From NCBI GenBank assembly GCA_963678705.1, contig OY783207.1:2480001-2544000 (forward strand): a DNA stretch of 64,000 bases. Direction: 5' to 3'. The DNA is from Panorpa germanica. Lineage: Eukaryota; Arthropoda; Insecta; Mecoptera; Panorpidae. Below, piece after piece: positions 46,486 through 59,500 of this stretch (the first letter of the stretch is position 1; the number at the start of each line of letters is the position of its first letter). Both the position numbers and the translations under genes were made by a program. A model generated the notes under the pieces. It ran no database searches. It saw only the letters and a program-made list of their open reading frames with translations, and was not told where the DNA came from.

Positions 46486-49400
46486 CTGCTCAACCCGTTG
46501 CAAGACAACGTGTGTGAGTTATGCGCTTGATTTTTTTTTAAACAATTAATATTTCAAATGTGTGTAATTTTTTAATTGAGCTGCATCCGCTCCAGATTAA
46601 ATTAATAAACTGTTATTAAATTTACAATACATACGCGCATCTGACTTTTATGCGACCTTTTAAAAATTCATGGACAATTTTATTCTAAATTTCTTTTTTG
46701 ATTTCTTGAAATATTTTGATGCAGTTATGTTCGTTAGGCTTTAAAATAAAGAACTGCTTCATTTGTTTTTAAATATCTGTGCGTTTCTGGCTTTTATGCG
46801 ACCTTTTTTATTTTCATGGACATTTTCTTTTTAAATAAAATTTACATTTCTTTAAAATTTTTGATGCAGTTATGTTCGTTAGGCTTTAAAATAAAGACCT
46901 GCTTCATTACTTTTTAAATAACTAAGCGTGTCTGACTTTTATGCGACTTTTTTAAAATTCATGGACTTTTTTTTCTAATTTTTTTTTCTTGATTCCTTGA
47001 AATATTTTGATGCAGTTATGTTCGTTATGGTCTAAATTAAGGAACTGCTTCATCAGATTTTAAATATCTAAGCAAATTTGGCTTTTACGCGACCTTTTTT
47101 AAATTCATGGACTTTTTTTTTCTAAATTTTTTTTTCGATTTCTTGAAATATTTTGATGCAGTTATGTTCGTTAGGCTTTAAAATAAAGAACTGCTTCATT
47201 TGTTTTTAAATATCTGTGCGTTTCTGGCTTTTATGCGACCTTTTTTATTTTCATGGACATTTTCTTTTTAAATAAAATTTACATTTCTTTAAAATTTTTG
47301 ATGCAGTTATGTTCGTTAGGCTTTAAGATAAATAACTGCTTCATTACTTTTTGAATAACTAAGCGTCTTTGGATTTTATGCGACTTTGTTAAAATTCATG
47401 GACTTTTTTTTTCTAAATTTTTTTTTTGATTTCTTGAAATATTTTGATGCAGTTATGTTCGTTAGACTTTAAAATAAAGAACTGCTTCATTACATTTTAA
47501 ATAACTAAGCGTATCTGGATTTTATACGACCTTTTTTAAATTCATGGACTTTTTTTCCTAAAACTAAAATATTTATATTTTTGAAAAATTATTTGTGTTT
47601 TCTAACGTAGTTTTTTATGCTGATTTCAAAATTGAAATCCATTTTTAATTATCTGTTATAGTTTTCGAGTAATCTGCGTGTAAAGTTTTTGACTATTTTT
47701 CACTTTAAAATGCTCATATCTCGTAAACCAAAAGACTTACGTAAAAATGAATTACAGATTTGAAATCAGCATTCAAAACTTTTTGATGCAGTTATGTTCG
47801 TTAGGCTTTAAAATAAAGACCTGCTTCATTACTTTTTAAATAACTAAGCGTGTCTGACTTTTATGCGACTTTTTTAAAATTCATGGACTTTTTTTTCTAA
47901 TTTTTTTTTCTTGATTCCTTGAAATATTTTGATGCAGTTATGTTCGTTATGGTCTAAATTAAGGAACTGCTTCATCAGATTTTAAATATCTAAGCAAATT
48001 TGGCTTTTACGCGACCTTTTTTAAATTCATGGACTTTTTTTTTCTAAATTTTTTTTTCGATTTCTTGAAATATTTTGATGCAGTTATGTTCGTTAGGCTT
48101 TAAAATAAAGAACTGCTTCATTTGTTTTTAAATATCTGTGCGTTTCTGGCTTTTATGCGACCTTTTTTATTTTCATGGACATTTTCTTTTTAAATAAAAT
48201 TTACATTTCTTTAAAATTTTTGATGCAGTTATGTTCGTTAGGCTTTAAGATAAATAACTGCTTCATTACTTTTTGAATAACTAAGCGTCTTTGGATTTTA
48301 TGCGACTTTGTTAAAATTCATGGACTTTTTTTTTCTAAATTTTTTTTTTGATTTCTTGAAATATTTTGATGCAGTTATGTTCGTTAGACTTTAAAATAAA
48401 GAACTGCTTCATTACATTTTAAATAACTAAGCGTATCTGGATTTTATACGACCTTTTTTAAATTCATGGACTTTTTTTCCTAAAACTAAAATATTTATAT
48501 TTTTGAAAAATTATTTGTGTTTTCTAACGTAGTTTTTTATGCTGATTTCAAAATTGAAATCCATTTTTAATTATCTGTTATAGTTTTCGAGTAATCTGCG
48601 TGTAAAGTTTTTGACTATTTTTCACTTTAAAATGCTCATATCTCGTAAACCAAAAGACTTACGTAAAAATGAATTACAGATTTGAAATCAGCATTCAAAA
48701 CTACATTACAAACCAATGAAATATCAACAATTTTTTTTCTTCAATTTTTAAGAAAAGTAAGAAGACTATAGTCTTCTTACTTTTCTTAAAAATTGATGAA
48801 ATTTTTTTGTTGATATTTCATTGGTATTTAATGTAGTTTTGAATGCTGGTTTCAAATCTGAAATTCATTTTTATGTAAGTCTTTTGGTTTACGAGATATG
48901 AGCATTTTAAAAGTAAAAAATAGTCAAAAACTTTACACGCAGATTACTCGAAAACTATAATAGATAATTAAAAATGGAATTCAATTTTGAAATCAGCATA
49001 AAAAACTACGTTAGAAAACACAAATAATTTTTCAAAAATATAAATATTTTAGTTTTAGGAAAAAAAGTCCATGAATTTAAAAAAGGTCGTATAAAATCCA
49101 GATACGCTTAGTTATTTAAAATGTAATGAAGCAGTTCTTTATTTTAAAGTCTAACGAACATAACTGCATCAAAATATTTCAAGAAATCAAAAAAAAAATT
49201 TAGAAAAAAAAAGTCCATGAATTTTAACAAAGTCGCATAAAATCCAAAGACGCTTAGTTATTCAAAAAGTAATGAAGCAGTTATTTATCTTAAAGCCTAA
49301 CGAACGTAACTGCATCAAAATATTTCAAGAAATCGAAAAAAAAATTTCGAAAAAAAAAGTCCATGAATTTAAAAAAGGTCGCGTAAAAGCCAAATTTGCT

Positions 49401-49920
49401 TAGATATTTAAAATCTAATGAAGCAGTTCCTTAATTTAGAGCATAACGAACATAACTGCATCAAAATATTTCAAGGAATCAAGAAAAAAAAATTAGAAAA
49501 AAAAGTCCATGAATTTTAAAAAAGTCGCATAAAAGTCAGACACGCTTAGTTATTTAAAAAGTAATGAAGCAGGTCTTTATTTTAAAGCCTAACGAACATA
49601 ACTGCATCAAAAATTTTAAAGAAATGTAAATTTTATTTAAAAAGAAAATGTCCATGAAAATAAAAAAGGTCGCATAAAAGCCAGAAACGCACAGATATTT
49701 AAAAACAAATGAAGCAGTTCTTTATTTTAAAGCCTAACGAACATAACTGCTTCAAAAATTTTAAAGAAATGTAAATTTTATTTAAAAAGAAAATGTCCAT
49801 GAAAATAAAAAAGTTCGCATAAAAGTCAGAAACACATAGAAAATATAATGAAGCAGTTCTTCATTTTAGATCATAACGAACATAACTGCATCCAAAAATT
49901 TCAAGAAAGTGTTAATTTTC
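46486..49920. repeat. 3.4-kb satellite-like block with a giant palindrome
   Basis: Plus-strand units of about 146 bp carry GATGCAGTTATGTTCGTTAG at 46718, 46863, 47009, 47155, 47299 and 47447. Each unit also has ACTGCTTCATT and TTTATGCGACCTTTTTT. A 921-bp block (46863-47783) is repeated almost exactly at 47784-48704. At 48768/48769 the sequence turns around (GAAGACTATAGTCTTC), and the opposite strand continues with the same units to about 49920, giving arms of more than 1.1 kb. TTTACTAG occurs at 46478-46485 and again at 49921-49928, a possible 8-bp target-site duplication. There are no significant open frames. Confidence 0.9.
46863..48704 (+). repeat. Head-to-tail 921-bp higher-order duplication
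   Basis: Units 46863-47783 and 47784-48704 are nearly identical by eye. Each contains five ~146-bp subunits followed by a unique spacer (AAATGCTCATATCTCGTAAA, CCAAAAGACTTACGTAAAAA). Subunit starts shift by 921 throughout (for example 47155 to 48076). Confidence 0.88.
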
Positions 49921-50475
49921 TTTACTAGTAATTCCGGGGACTACATAGGAATGGTTGAGCCTTAGAAATTATAATTATTTTTGTAAATTTCAACAACCTT
50001 AGATTAGTAAGTTTGAATGTGGTGTTATTTAGGTTGCATCATATGTAGGCGTTATTGTAGATTTGCCATCTGTTGATCAAATAACGAACTGTTTATAATT
50101 TTTTTGCTACTCCGTAATAGATGTCACTAATAAATTAAGTCAATTAATGTTTAAGCCAATTATTAAGTTAATGTTATTTAATTTATTAATTATTAGAAAT
50201 TTTACTGTATACTAAAAGTAGTACCTCTGTTGAAACGTGAAATCCTATTCTTAATTTTTAAATATTCCGGTTCTACTCCTTGCTAAATGTTTACAGAAGT
50301 TCTTGTAATTTCTATTTTATATTTAATGTTTTTGCAAACAAAAATTTATTGAAATAATCAAAATAATTAAATTTCATACAGTGTGATATGATTCACCTGC
50401 AGTCCGTGTTTATATTGCCTAGGTTTAAAAATCTTGTAATTTCATTTATTAATAATAAAAGAGCCACTAAATATA

Positions 50476-50481
50476 TTTATT
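50476..50481 (-). terminator. Ferlin polyadenylation signal candidate
   Basis: AATAAA on the minus strand about 50 bases beyond the ferlin stop codon. Another AATAAA overlaps the last codons themselves. Confidence 0.5.
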
Positions 50482-50527
50482 ATAAAATAATAACAATAAT
50501 AAAAACATTTACAAAGTATAAAATAAA

Positions 50528-53500
50528 CTATAATTTATTTAAAAAACTTTGAACCATATAACCAGGCAACGCATACACCGCCAGTAGAACAAAGGCGACC
50601 AGTAGAAGACCAATTGTGAACAATATGCACTTCTTCTTATTCCTGCGCCATAAAACAATTGTAAGGACCTTGAAAGGATTCTTGAACCATTTGAACGAAG
50701 TATCAGGACGACTGAAATACAGATATGCCATGAAAAAAAATTGATTAACATTTTTCAGAATACAATATGAAGATACAAACTGTGGTTCTGGAAGACCTTG
50801 AGGTTCCTGACGTCCTTCTCCAGCAGGGGCAGCTTCAGCATCCAACCTGGTCAAGATTTGCAGTTCTAGTTCTACCTTACCCTATATATTACATTAAGAT
50901 TTTGAATCCATTAAATAATCTAAAATGTGATTGAAATATACATGCCGTAACAATATTTGTCCCATCTTTCTGTCTCGCTTTGCAGGGCCACCAACCCCTA
51001 GTACTTTTAAGTTTAAACAAATTAAGTCTCGGAGCAGATGGCTTTATGGTATCCATCGTACACTCATCTGGAGAGCGAGCCCCGCGCCACAGTCGTCTAA
51101 GATCTAGCACTAAAGATCCTATTAAATCATCTTCAGAAAAAGAATCATTATCCCAAATTTGTACATTCAATTTACATGGTGATTTGCGTTCTACCTCTCC
51201 AATTCCAAAAACACTATCTCTTAGTGATTCCAGTATCTGGAAGTTTGCAGGTAAAGGTATTACTGTACTTCTATTTGAATTGAGAGCAGGTTATCTGTCT
51301 CAACTTACCATTCCTTCAGAATACAAATATCTGAATCTAAAAATGAGTCTCCAGTTAAAGTTGCCTTCACCTGTGATGCTGCGATAATGTATGTCTGTAG
51401 ATTGTGCTTGCTTTGGATTGTTCACCCACGCACGAACATAAATATCAGCCATTTTCTCACCGGTATAAAATTCATCTTCTCCTAACAAGACGTCCTTTGT
51501 GTTCCAAACGATAACTCGCAATTCATACTCAACGGAAGAACGTGGTGAAATTTTTACAGCTGGAGGAGGATACGTGCAGCTTAGAGGAAAGAGATCCACC
51601 CAGAGTTGTAACTTGCCTTGTTCTAATCCTGGTTTCTTTGGGTTATACAATATTCTTGTCTCTACATGCTCTGGAACTAGTGTTATTTTATTTGGAGAAA
51701 CAAGTTGCCAATTTCTTAACACTTGGAGGCTCAGTTGCTCACGCTTTGTAGTTTCATCTGCATTTTCATCTACAACATTTTTTTAATCAATAATATATTA
51801 TGATAAATCCTATATTATGATGTTCCAACTGTATGTTTATATTCTTATTTTCTTATTTGTTTACGCGGTTCGTATTGGTATTGGTATTCGTGAAAATTTG
51901 CTATTTGGTAGAGAAAAATATTCTAAGACTTTTGGCGTTCCCGGATTTTTCCCTCTATAAAACCTGGAAACCCGTAATTTTGGAAAAACTGGAAAGAAAA
52001 TAATCACTTTCTTCTGTATCACTTTATATAGTAAAAGACAGAAAGTTGAAATTTTGCATGCGTATTACGGTGTTCAATGCTGACATTTTTCAAAAAATAA
52101 AAATTCAAAAATGGGAAAGGGGGGCTTAAAAAAATTAGGTTCCAACGTTATGATCTAAATTATTATTAATAAAAAAATATTCAAGGCACGGGGGCGGTTT
52201 TTGCCGAGAGGCAAAAATATAGGCTAACTTTATATAGGCTAACTTTGATACCTAATTTACAAATCGAAAAAGGAATTCAAATTTTAAAAGAAATTCAATT
52301 CACATACAAAGGACAATCGTCGCTTGCGACGGGGGTGATCTCTAGTAAATATATATTATTAGAAAAACCTAAGAATTTATTAGAATCTTCTATTTTGATC
52401 ATGACATCTCCCACGGTGATGGCATCGCCCGTGTTCTTTGGCGCTTCCATATTATGGCGAATGCACATCGTCTTCAACAAACTCGATGGAGGGGTAGAAT
52501 CCCTCCACATGTTATATCCAGAGCTGGAGTAAACTTCAGGAAGGCCACAAGCAGCTCGATGGTCACTGTAAAATCTGTCTTCAATATCAATAGTGGTCGA
52601 GCCAATGAGATCGTCATGGGAAGTGACATCCATATCCATAACATCAACTCTTAAAGTATGATCCCTCGGGAAATGCGCTTGCAGCTCATACATTCTGACT
52701 TAAAACAATGCAAGTTACCACTTAACTTTTGTAAAAGGTAGATAGTGTAAATAAGTGCGTCACGATACCTGCCAAAAACTGGATCTATCTTTTTTGAGAC
52801 GTAGTTTGCTCGGTCATTTATTCTCGTTTCAGGAGTTGTTCCACTTCCTAAGGATACAATTATATATGGATCAGAAGTTCCTGAATTATCCTTCGGATGC
52901 AGAGAGAGACCGCGAATAATATAAACACGAACGCAGAGCATTATTGAATCGTTAACAAGAAGATGTTGATCTATTCTATAAAGAGAAATTCAGAATTAGA
53001 AACGGAAATGCGTCTTAAGAAATATATTGCAGTACTTACTTATGGTTTTCGGTTCTCATTTCGTCGTCACTTTCCAAAGCTTCTAATTCTATTTTAGCTT
53101 TTAATAATCCAACATTGACATCTCTGGAATCATTCGCACCCTTTGTAAAAATGAAACTATCACACCAATCCTTGAAACCAGAAAATTCTCTTTGTTTTTC
53201 AAGTTCGGATTCATATATCTGTAAATCATTATTTGAATCACAGTTGGCTATCATTTCATTCATTCCAAATTTTTCTAAATCATGCAGTTTTTATTATTCA
53301 TTTCTATAATTTTTTCAACAATTTCCTTTTCACTTTCATATAAAAATGGTTACGGATTTGACATTGTAAGAAATTATTCAGATCATGCCAACGATTATTT
53401 AAGTTCTATTTCATTAGAAGAAACACCAGAAAAGATAAAAGAAGAAGAAAGAATCATAGGTGGGATAGACACAAATGTAAAAGCATATCCCTTCATTGTA

Positions 53501-56500
53501 TCCATTCAAAAAAGGCAGAGTAAATTTCATTTCTGCGGTGGATCAATATTATCTGATACCTTGATTTTATCTGCAGCGCACTGCTTCATCAGTGAACACC
53601 AATCATGTTGCTGCATACTTGCGGGACAAACATACATTCGAAACAACGACGTAGGTACTGGTCAACGAATCAACATCCAGCAAACCGTAATTCATCAAGG
53701 CTACAATCAGGCAACCTTGCACAACGATATCGCTTGCTGTAGACTGGTAAGCCCCCTGACCTTCACTCCAACTGTGCAAGCAGTCCATATTCCGGACGCG
53801 GAACACTTTGGGGAATTAGCAGACAAAGTTCAGAACGTTGTCGTTATAGGATGGGGAGTTACTCAAATGGGCGGTCCGACGAGCTCCACTTTGCAACAGG
53901 TTCGACTACCCGTAATTGAACTCAACAGGTGCCAGGCTTTGTATGCTGACATGGCAGTTTCCGATACACAAATGTGCACCTTGTATAGCGATGGTGGTAA
54001 GGATTCATGCCAAGGAGACTCTGGGGGACCCGTTGTCGCAGCAGACAATCGCACTGTGCAATACGGGCTTGTATCGTACGGAGTAAATTGTGCAGAACCG
54101 CAACATCCAGGTGTTAATACTAGAGTGGACAAATATCTGGACTTTATTAAACGTTGCTTAGATAAAAATGATCCGATTTATCAGATGCCAAACCCAACAC
54201 CGAGTAACCCCGATTTGCACCATGGCATGCCACATATGTCATGCAGTAACAACCTGTTACCTTTAACATATTTGATACCAAATCTGATGTGTATCTTTTA
54301 CCTTTTATAGATTATACAATACACAGCTTCTTCATTAACTAACCGAGTATTATTTCGAGCTACGAATTGCAGTACGAAAATTAAAATTAAAATCACGAAT
54401 GGAAATGAAATGCCATTAAATGAGCTAAAATGTTATTCTGATGATATTAGAAACAGAGTTTTGTTCATAAGAAATAAAAGACTCATTTTTTTTAGTTTAA
54501 AACGAATGTCTCTTTTTAGTTGATCTTACAGCACACAAAACCATAGAAGATTATAATAAAAACGCAGAAGTGTAAAAAGTCAAACTGAATAATTTAGTGG
54601 TGAATCAGTATGCCTAACGACGCTGTGTTCTTTATGACAAATTTAACAATATCTAATTAAATTTTTAGGGTGGTTTCCTGATGTGGTCAGCATCACATAC
54701 ACTCAACATATTGCAAGTCTCACCTGTACTCACCTGTAATTTACAATGCCCGTCACTTTGTTTTAACTCATCATCGGGAACATCCAATTTTTCCTGAAAA
54801 ATAAATAAATATACAACAAATCCGTGAAACAATCCCCACAATTATATGTATGAAACAGTTAATTACCATCAAAGAATTATAAAACTTTGTCCACCAATCA
54901 AATTCTTCTTCAATGACTTCTTTCTTGACAATTTCATTACCCTCCATTTCTTTATCAACTTTAGTTTCCTCTTCAACAACTGCTTCATTTGTAATTTGAA
55001 TCTTTTTTGCTTTTTTGCTGATAAATTTTATTTTTCTTCCGAATATTTTAATAAAACTAACTTTGGGTTTATTTGTGGCTTCATTTTTCTCAAGATCTAG
55101 GCCTTTTACTGATCTGAAAGGCTCAGAGCTTTCTTCCGCGTTGGTGGAGTTTCTTTTTATAATCTTACAAGAAACTCCACATATATTGAAATTTGAAATG
55201 ATGTCCCCTTCTTGATGTTTTTCCTCGGGTAGCGATTTCATGCTCGTGGATAATGAATTTTCTTCAATTACAGTTGCTAGAATAATATAAGTCTGTAAAA
55301 TTCTGAAAGATGATATGTACACTTTAAATAAATAATATTTCTTACATGACGAATCCTTTATCTGAATATATTTAACATCTCCTTCTTTAGGTTCCCGAAT
55401 TCTTTGAAATCTAGCTGCATTCTTTTCCAAAAAAGCGCCCACTACAGTAACTCTTCCAAAACTTTTGCGATCCAATAATTTTAAAGTCAATGCTGGCCAG
55501 TAATCACTCTGTTCAGGCAAGGTCTAGATCAAGATAAATAAATTGACTGGTATTAAAGCAGACAAAGTATTCAATAAAATTGCAATTTGAAACATCCTCT
55601 TTAAGAAGTTGCTTACAATATCGAATACTTTGTACGGATCCAAGAAGTTGACACAATGTCCATCGTAATTGCTGCACAATCCGGAATCTACTGAATTGGA
55701 ACCAAGGTCCAGGCGAGCGCTGGGCTTCGCTATGTTGAACATATGTAACCGTTTCAAATCTCGAAGACCCCAGAACATGACTTTACCTCTAAAATATAAA
55801 TAGAAATTATGTAATAATTCTACTACTTTTAATAACTAGTTTAAGACTGTTTAAACAACCATTGTACAACAACAAATTGTATTCAATTTCAATTTTGTTA
55901 AAATCCTATTCACGGAATAAATATCGTTAACGGATGTAGCTGGATAATATCCTTAATAATTCATTTAAAATATAAAATTACATGCAAATAAAGTTATACC
56001 TAAAATTCATCATACGTGGTCTGATTTCTTCTGGGATTTCAAGATGTGTAGGAGAAGGTTCAAGTTGTTTAAGAATTTCAGGATCATTAGACAACTATAA
56101 AAATCCAATATTAATAATTATTGAAACGTATGCAACAAATTAATACTTATAATGTTGCCCAGATTTTAAATTTTATTTTTGTGTATAAAAAAAAGCAACC
56201 TGTAATAATTCGATTGCTATTAAAACTTCTGCTGTAACTTCCCCTAATTTAGAGAGGGACTGCCAAGTTAACTTCGGGGGTATATCATAAGACTCCGTTA
56301 ATATTTTTACCAATGGTTTTATAGCTGTTCTACCAAAAAATTCAGTTTTCCCCTAAAATGATATCACAAATTTATTAAATATATTATGTTAATATTCGAT
56401 CAAGTAAGAGAAAAATGTGCGTCTCACATGTGCGTCAGCGTCATATATCTCAACAACCACCGGCGATGGATTCTGTCTAACATTTTGAGGCTCTCCATAT

Positions 56501-59500
56501 ATTGCTACAGACTCAAAAACTACAATCTCGTCCCATAATGGATTGAGCGTCTCCTTCAGTATCTTTAATTAAATGCAATGATTCTTTTAATGTTTTTTTT
56601 CATTTCACACATTCCAGGATAAATCATTTTCTTACTTTTGTATCTTTTTGAAATCCTTTTACAGTAAATCTTAGCCCTGGATCGCATAATCCCGATGGAT
56701 CATGACCTGGCTTGATTCTTCCTTGATGGATATATATCCTGTATTGATAGTTCTGAACAAGAAAGTAACATATTACTACAAGTGATAGAAACTTTAATAT
56801 TCAGGAAATGATAAATACAATACATTGATAACTGAACAGTGAAGTTCTTCTGGAATAGCAAAAGAAGTATCATCTTTTGTAGCAGGCGCAATCCACTCAG
56901 TGGGAATGGCGTCTATACATTTATCTCGTTGACTCCACAACCCAAGCCAAAACATCACCACTGCTTTTCCTACAACGCAATCGCACTCTGCACACGAATT
57001 CTCACATTTCTTTGGCTAGAAAAAGGAAGTTAACATTTAAATCAATACCAACAACACCAGGTTTACCTAATAGCAATACCTTAAAAAATATTGTTTGTTG
57101 TTTCCCACATTGACATCCTTTTTGTTCAACAAAATCCGAGTAAATAATATGTAATGGCGCTATTTTGTGATACCCCAGTAAATGTTTGTTATGCCGAAGC
57201 CAAACAACAACATCAGGCCAAGAATCTTGCGGCTATACATTAAATATATTTTGGTGAATTTGTTTTTTATTATTACTATATTTGTTACAATTTATCTTAC
57301 ATTTTGGCAAAAGTTCTCCATGTTTTTTAAGTGTATCTCCATCATAGTCAACATTTTCTTAATGCTATTCAGATTTACAATTTCTTCTTCATCTATTGTT
57401 TGAAGACTCGTTTGCAGCTCTTGCAGAATATCTTCCTATTTCAAATAATAAGATGAATATTTCCAACATAAATACTCCTCTGATAAACTATAAATGAAGT
57501 AAAATAAATTATAAAACATACAATAAGTCTTCTGTAAGTCTCAGACCGGTACGTGTCGAGTTTAGTGCGTCCACACCGGATCTTGATCGCATCTAAACGA
57601 AGCCACTTTTCACAATGAATAATAGTATTTTCGATCAATTTCTGCAATGTCTTAATGAACTCATCCTGCCCAGAAACATTTGATTCGAATAGATTAGTCA
57701 TTAGTTCAAGATTTGATTTCTGAAAGAATATAAACTGTAAGTATTTATTTCATACACAAACGTAGCATTTACGTACTTATTTATATGTAAATTATATAGA
57801 GTACCAAAGTGTTTATTAAAGCGGTGTTCATATTAGTGTCGAATAATCTTCTACGCATGTCCATCACTTTTAGCTGAAAGTGAATTGAAACTGCTCGGCC
57901 ATCGATCATCATATAAGTCCGATTTCTTTTTTTAGTCTGAGCCAGTGTGTAAGATCCTGAACGTAACAAACATATTAATGAGAAGTAATTATTACATAAA
58001 TGTTATATTTAAATTAAGTTTTGAACCAAAAAGTCAAGGTTCAAACCATAATTTTAAGAGCAACTTTGAACAACCAGAAATACCAATGTTCTTAGTGGAA
58101 TGTTCTCCTATTGCTAAATCAAATCCTAACTTTCTTCCAGCATATTTCTTATCGATATAAGAACATTCAAAAATAGCGGTGTAAAGAACAATTTGCTCCA
58201 TTTCACACATTTTTGACTGAAATAAATATAGCATAGTTTTTAACAGGTTTTATAAACATATTTATTTTTTAACAAAATATTTAATTTACTTCATCTATAG
58301 GATTTATATAATCATGTCTCTTTCCGCTTCCTCTGGCATCAATTTCAACATTGGTAAAAACGGAGAGCATAAGTTTTCCTTGATAAAATGGTCCTGATTG
58401 AAGAAATACATTTGTTGGTCCGAATGTAGGTAAAAACCCTAAACAATATTTAAACTTCAACAATTATTTGTTCGTAAAAATAATTAATATTTCCATGCAC
58501 CCACCATTTTCACCAGAATCAGAAATAGATGATATCTTTATACCATGTTCTGCAATAACACTTTCTCTGCAGCATCTCACTGCAACAATCTGAATAAATA
58601 TACTTTGACATAAGGGTGGAAAAGTTCCGAAAAAGTTTATTACTTCGTTCCAGACAGGGGAAAAGGTATCATTCATCAGACTTGTTCTTCCCTAAAATTA
58701 AATATAAACTTGAGATAGCTTACGCCTGACAATTTTAGGAATGTGACCATAATAACATCAATTAAGTAATAGAATCTTACATATTATTAAATAAATATTC
58801 ATAATTCTTACCATGCGTCCTGCAAATTGAACTCTAACATAATAACTACTACTTTTTCGTTTGTTTTTTAAATGCAGTTCAGCACTGTATATATTTATTT
58901 TATAGTGGGCCTTATTGGATTCTCCAGCAATAGCAGGAAGCAACAAGTTTCTGAAAAAGATAATTTGATCTATATTATATTTTCTAATCTAAACTTTGAA
59001 TTTTTAATTCTTACTCGTTAATATCGTCTCCAAAAATGTATACAGAACGTTTGCATAGGGCTCCGTCTTTTGCTTGGACGCTTAGATCCAGTTGAAGATA
59101 ACCCATTGGTCGATCAGGTCCACAAACTGATGTCAGTATTGCCCATTTATGGTAAAAACCATGACCTACATATTGTGAATTCTATTTAAATTTTGTTGGA
59201 AAGAGGTTTTATGTCCATATGTGATATCTGATCTATTACGTACAAGGTTCTTTCCACAATGTAGCCACGTCAAGTGTGCATCTACCTACAATGTTATTTT
59301 TCTGGCAGCAACAAGTTTTCTGCAGAACTTCAATTGTTATTATAGTTCGCAATAACTCTTCTATAGGCAGATACAAATCGAAAACAAAGTACTGAAAATG
59401 ATAAAACTTAAAATATTAATTTAACAGAATCCTAAACTTTATTTTTATATCAGATAACCTCATTATAATAAGGATTTTCTCTCGATTCACAAATAGAAGT

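Noticed and set aside
46718-49900. Possible CRISPR-like or origin-type repeat array
   Set aside because: Units are contiguous, ~146 bp and mirrored, in a eukaryotic setting; this is a satellite/foldback structure, not a CRISPR array.
50980-51786. Plus-strand frames of 69-135 codons
   Set aside because: Antisense to ferlin exons 24 and 25.
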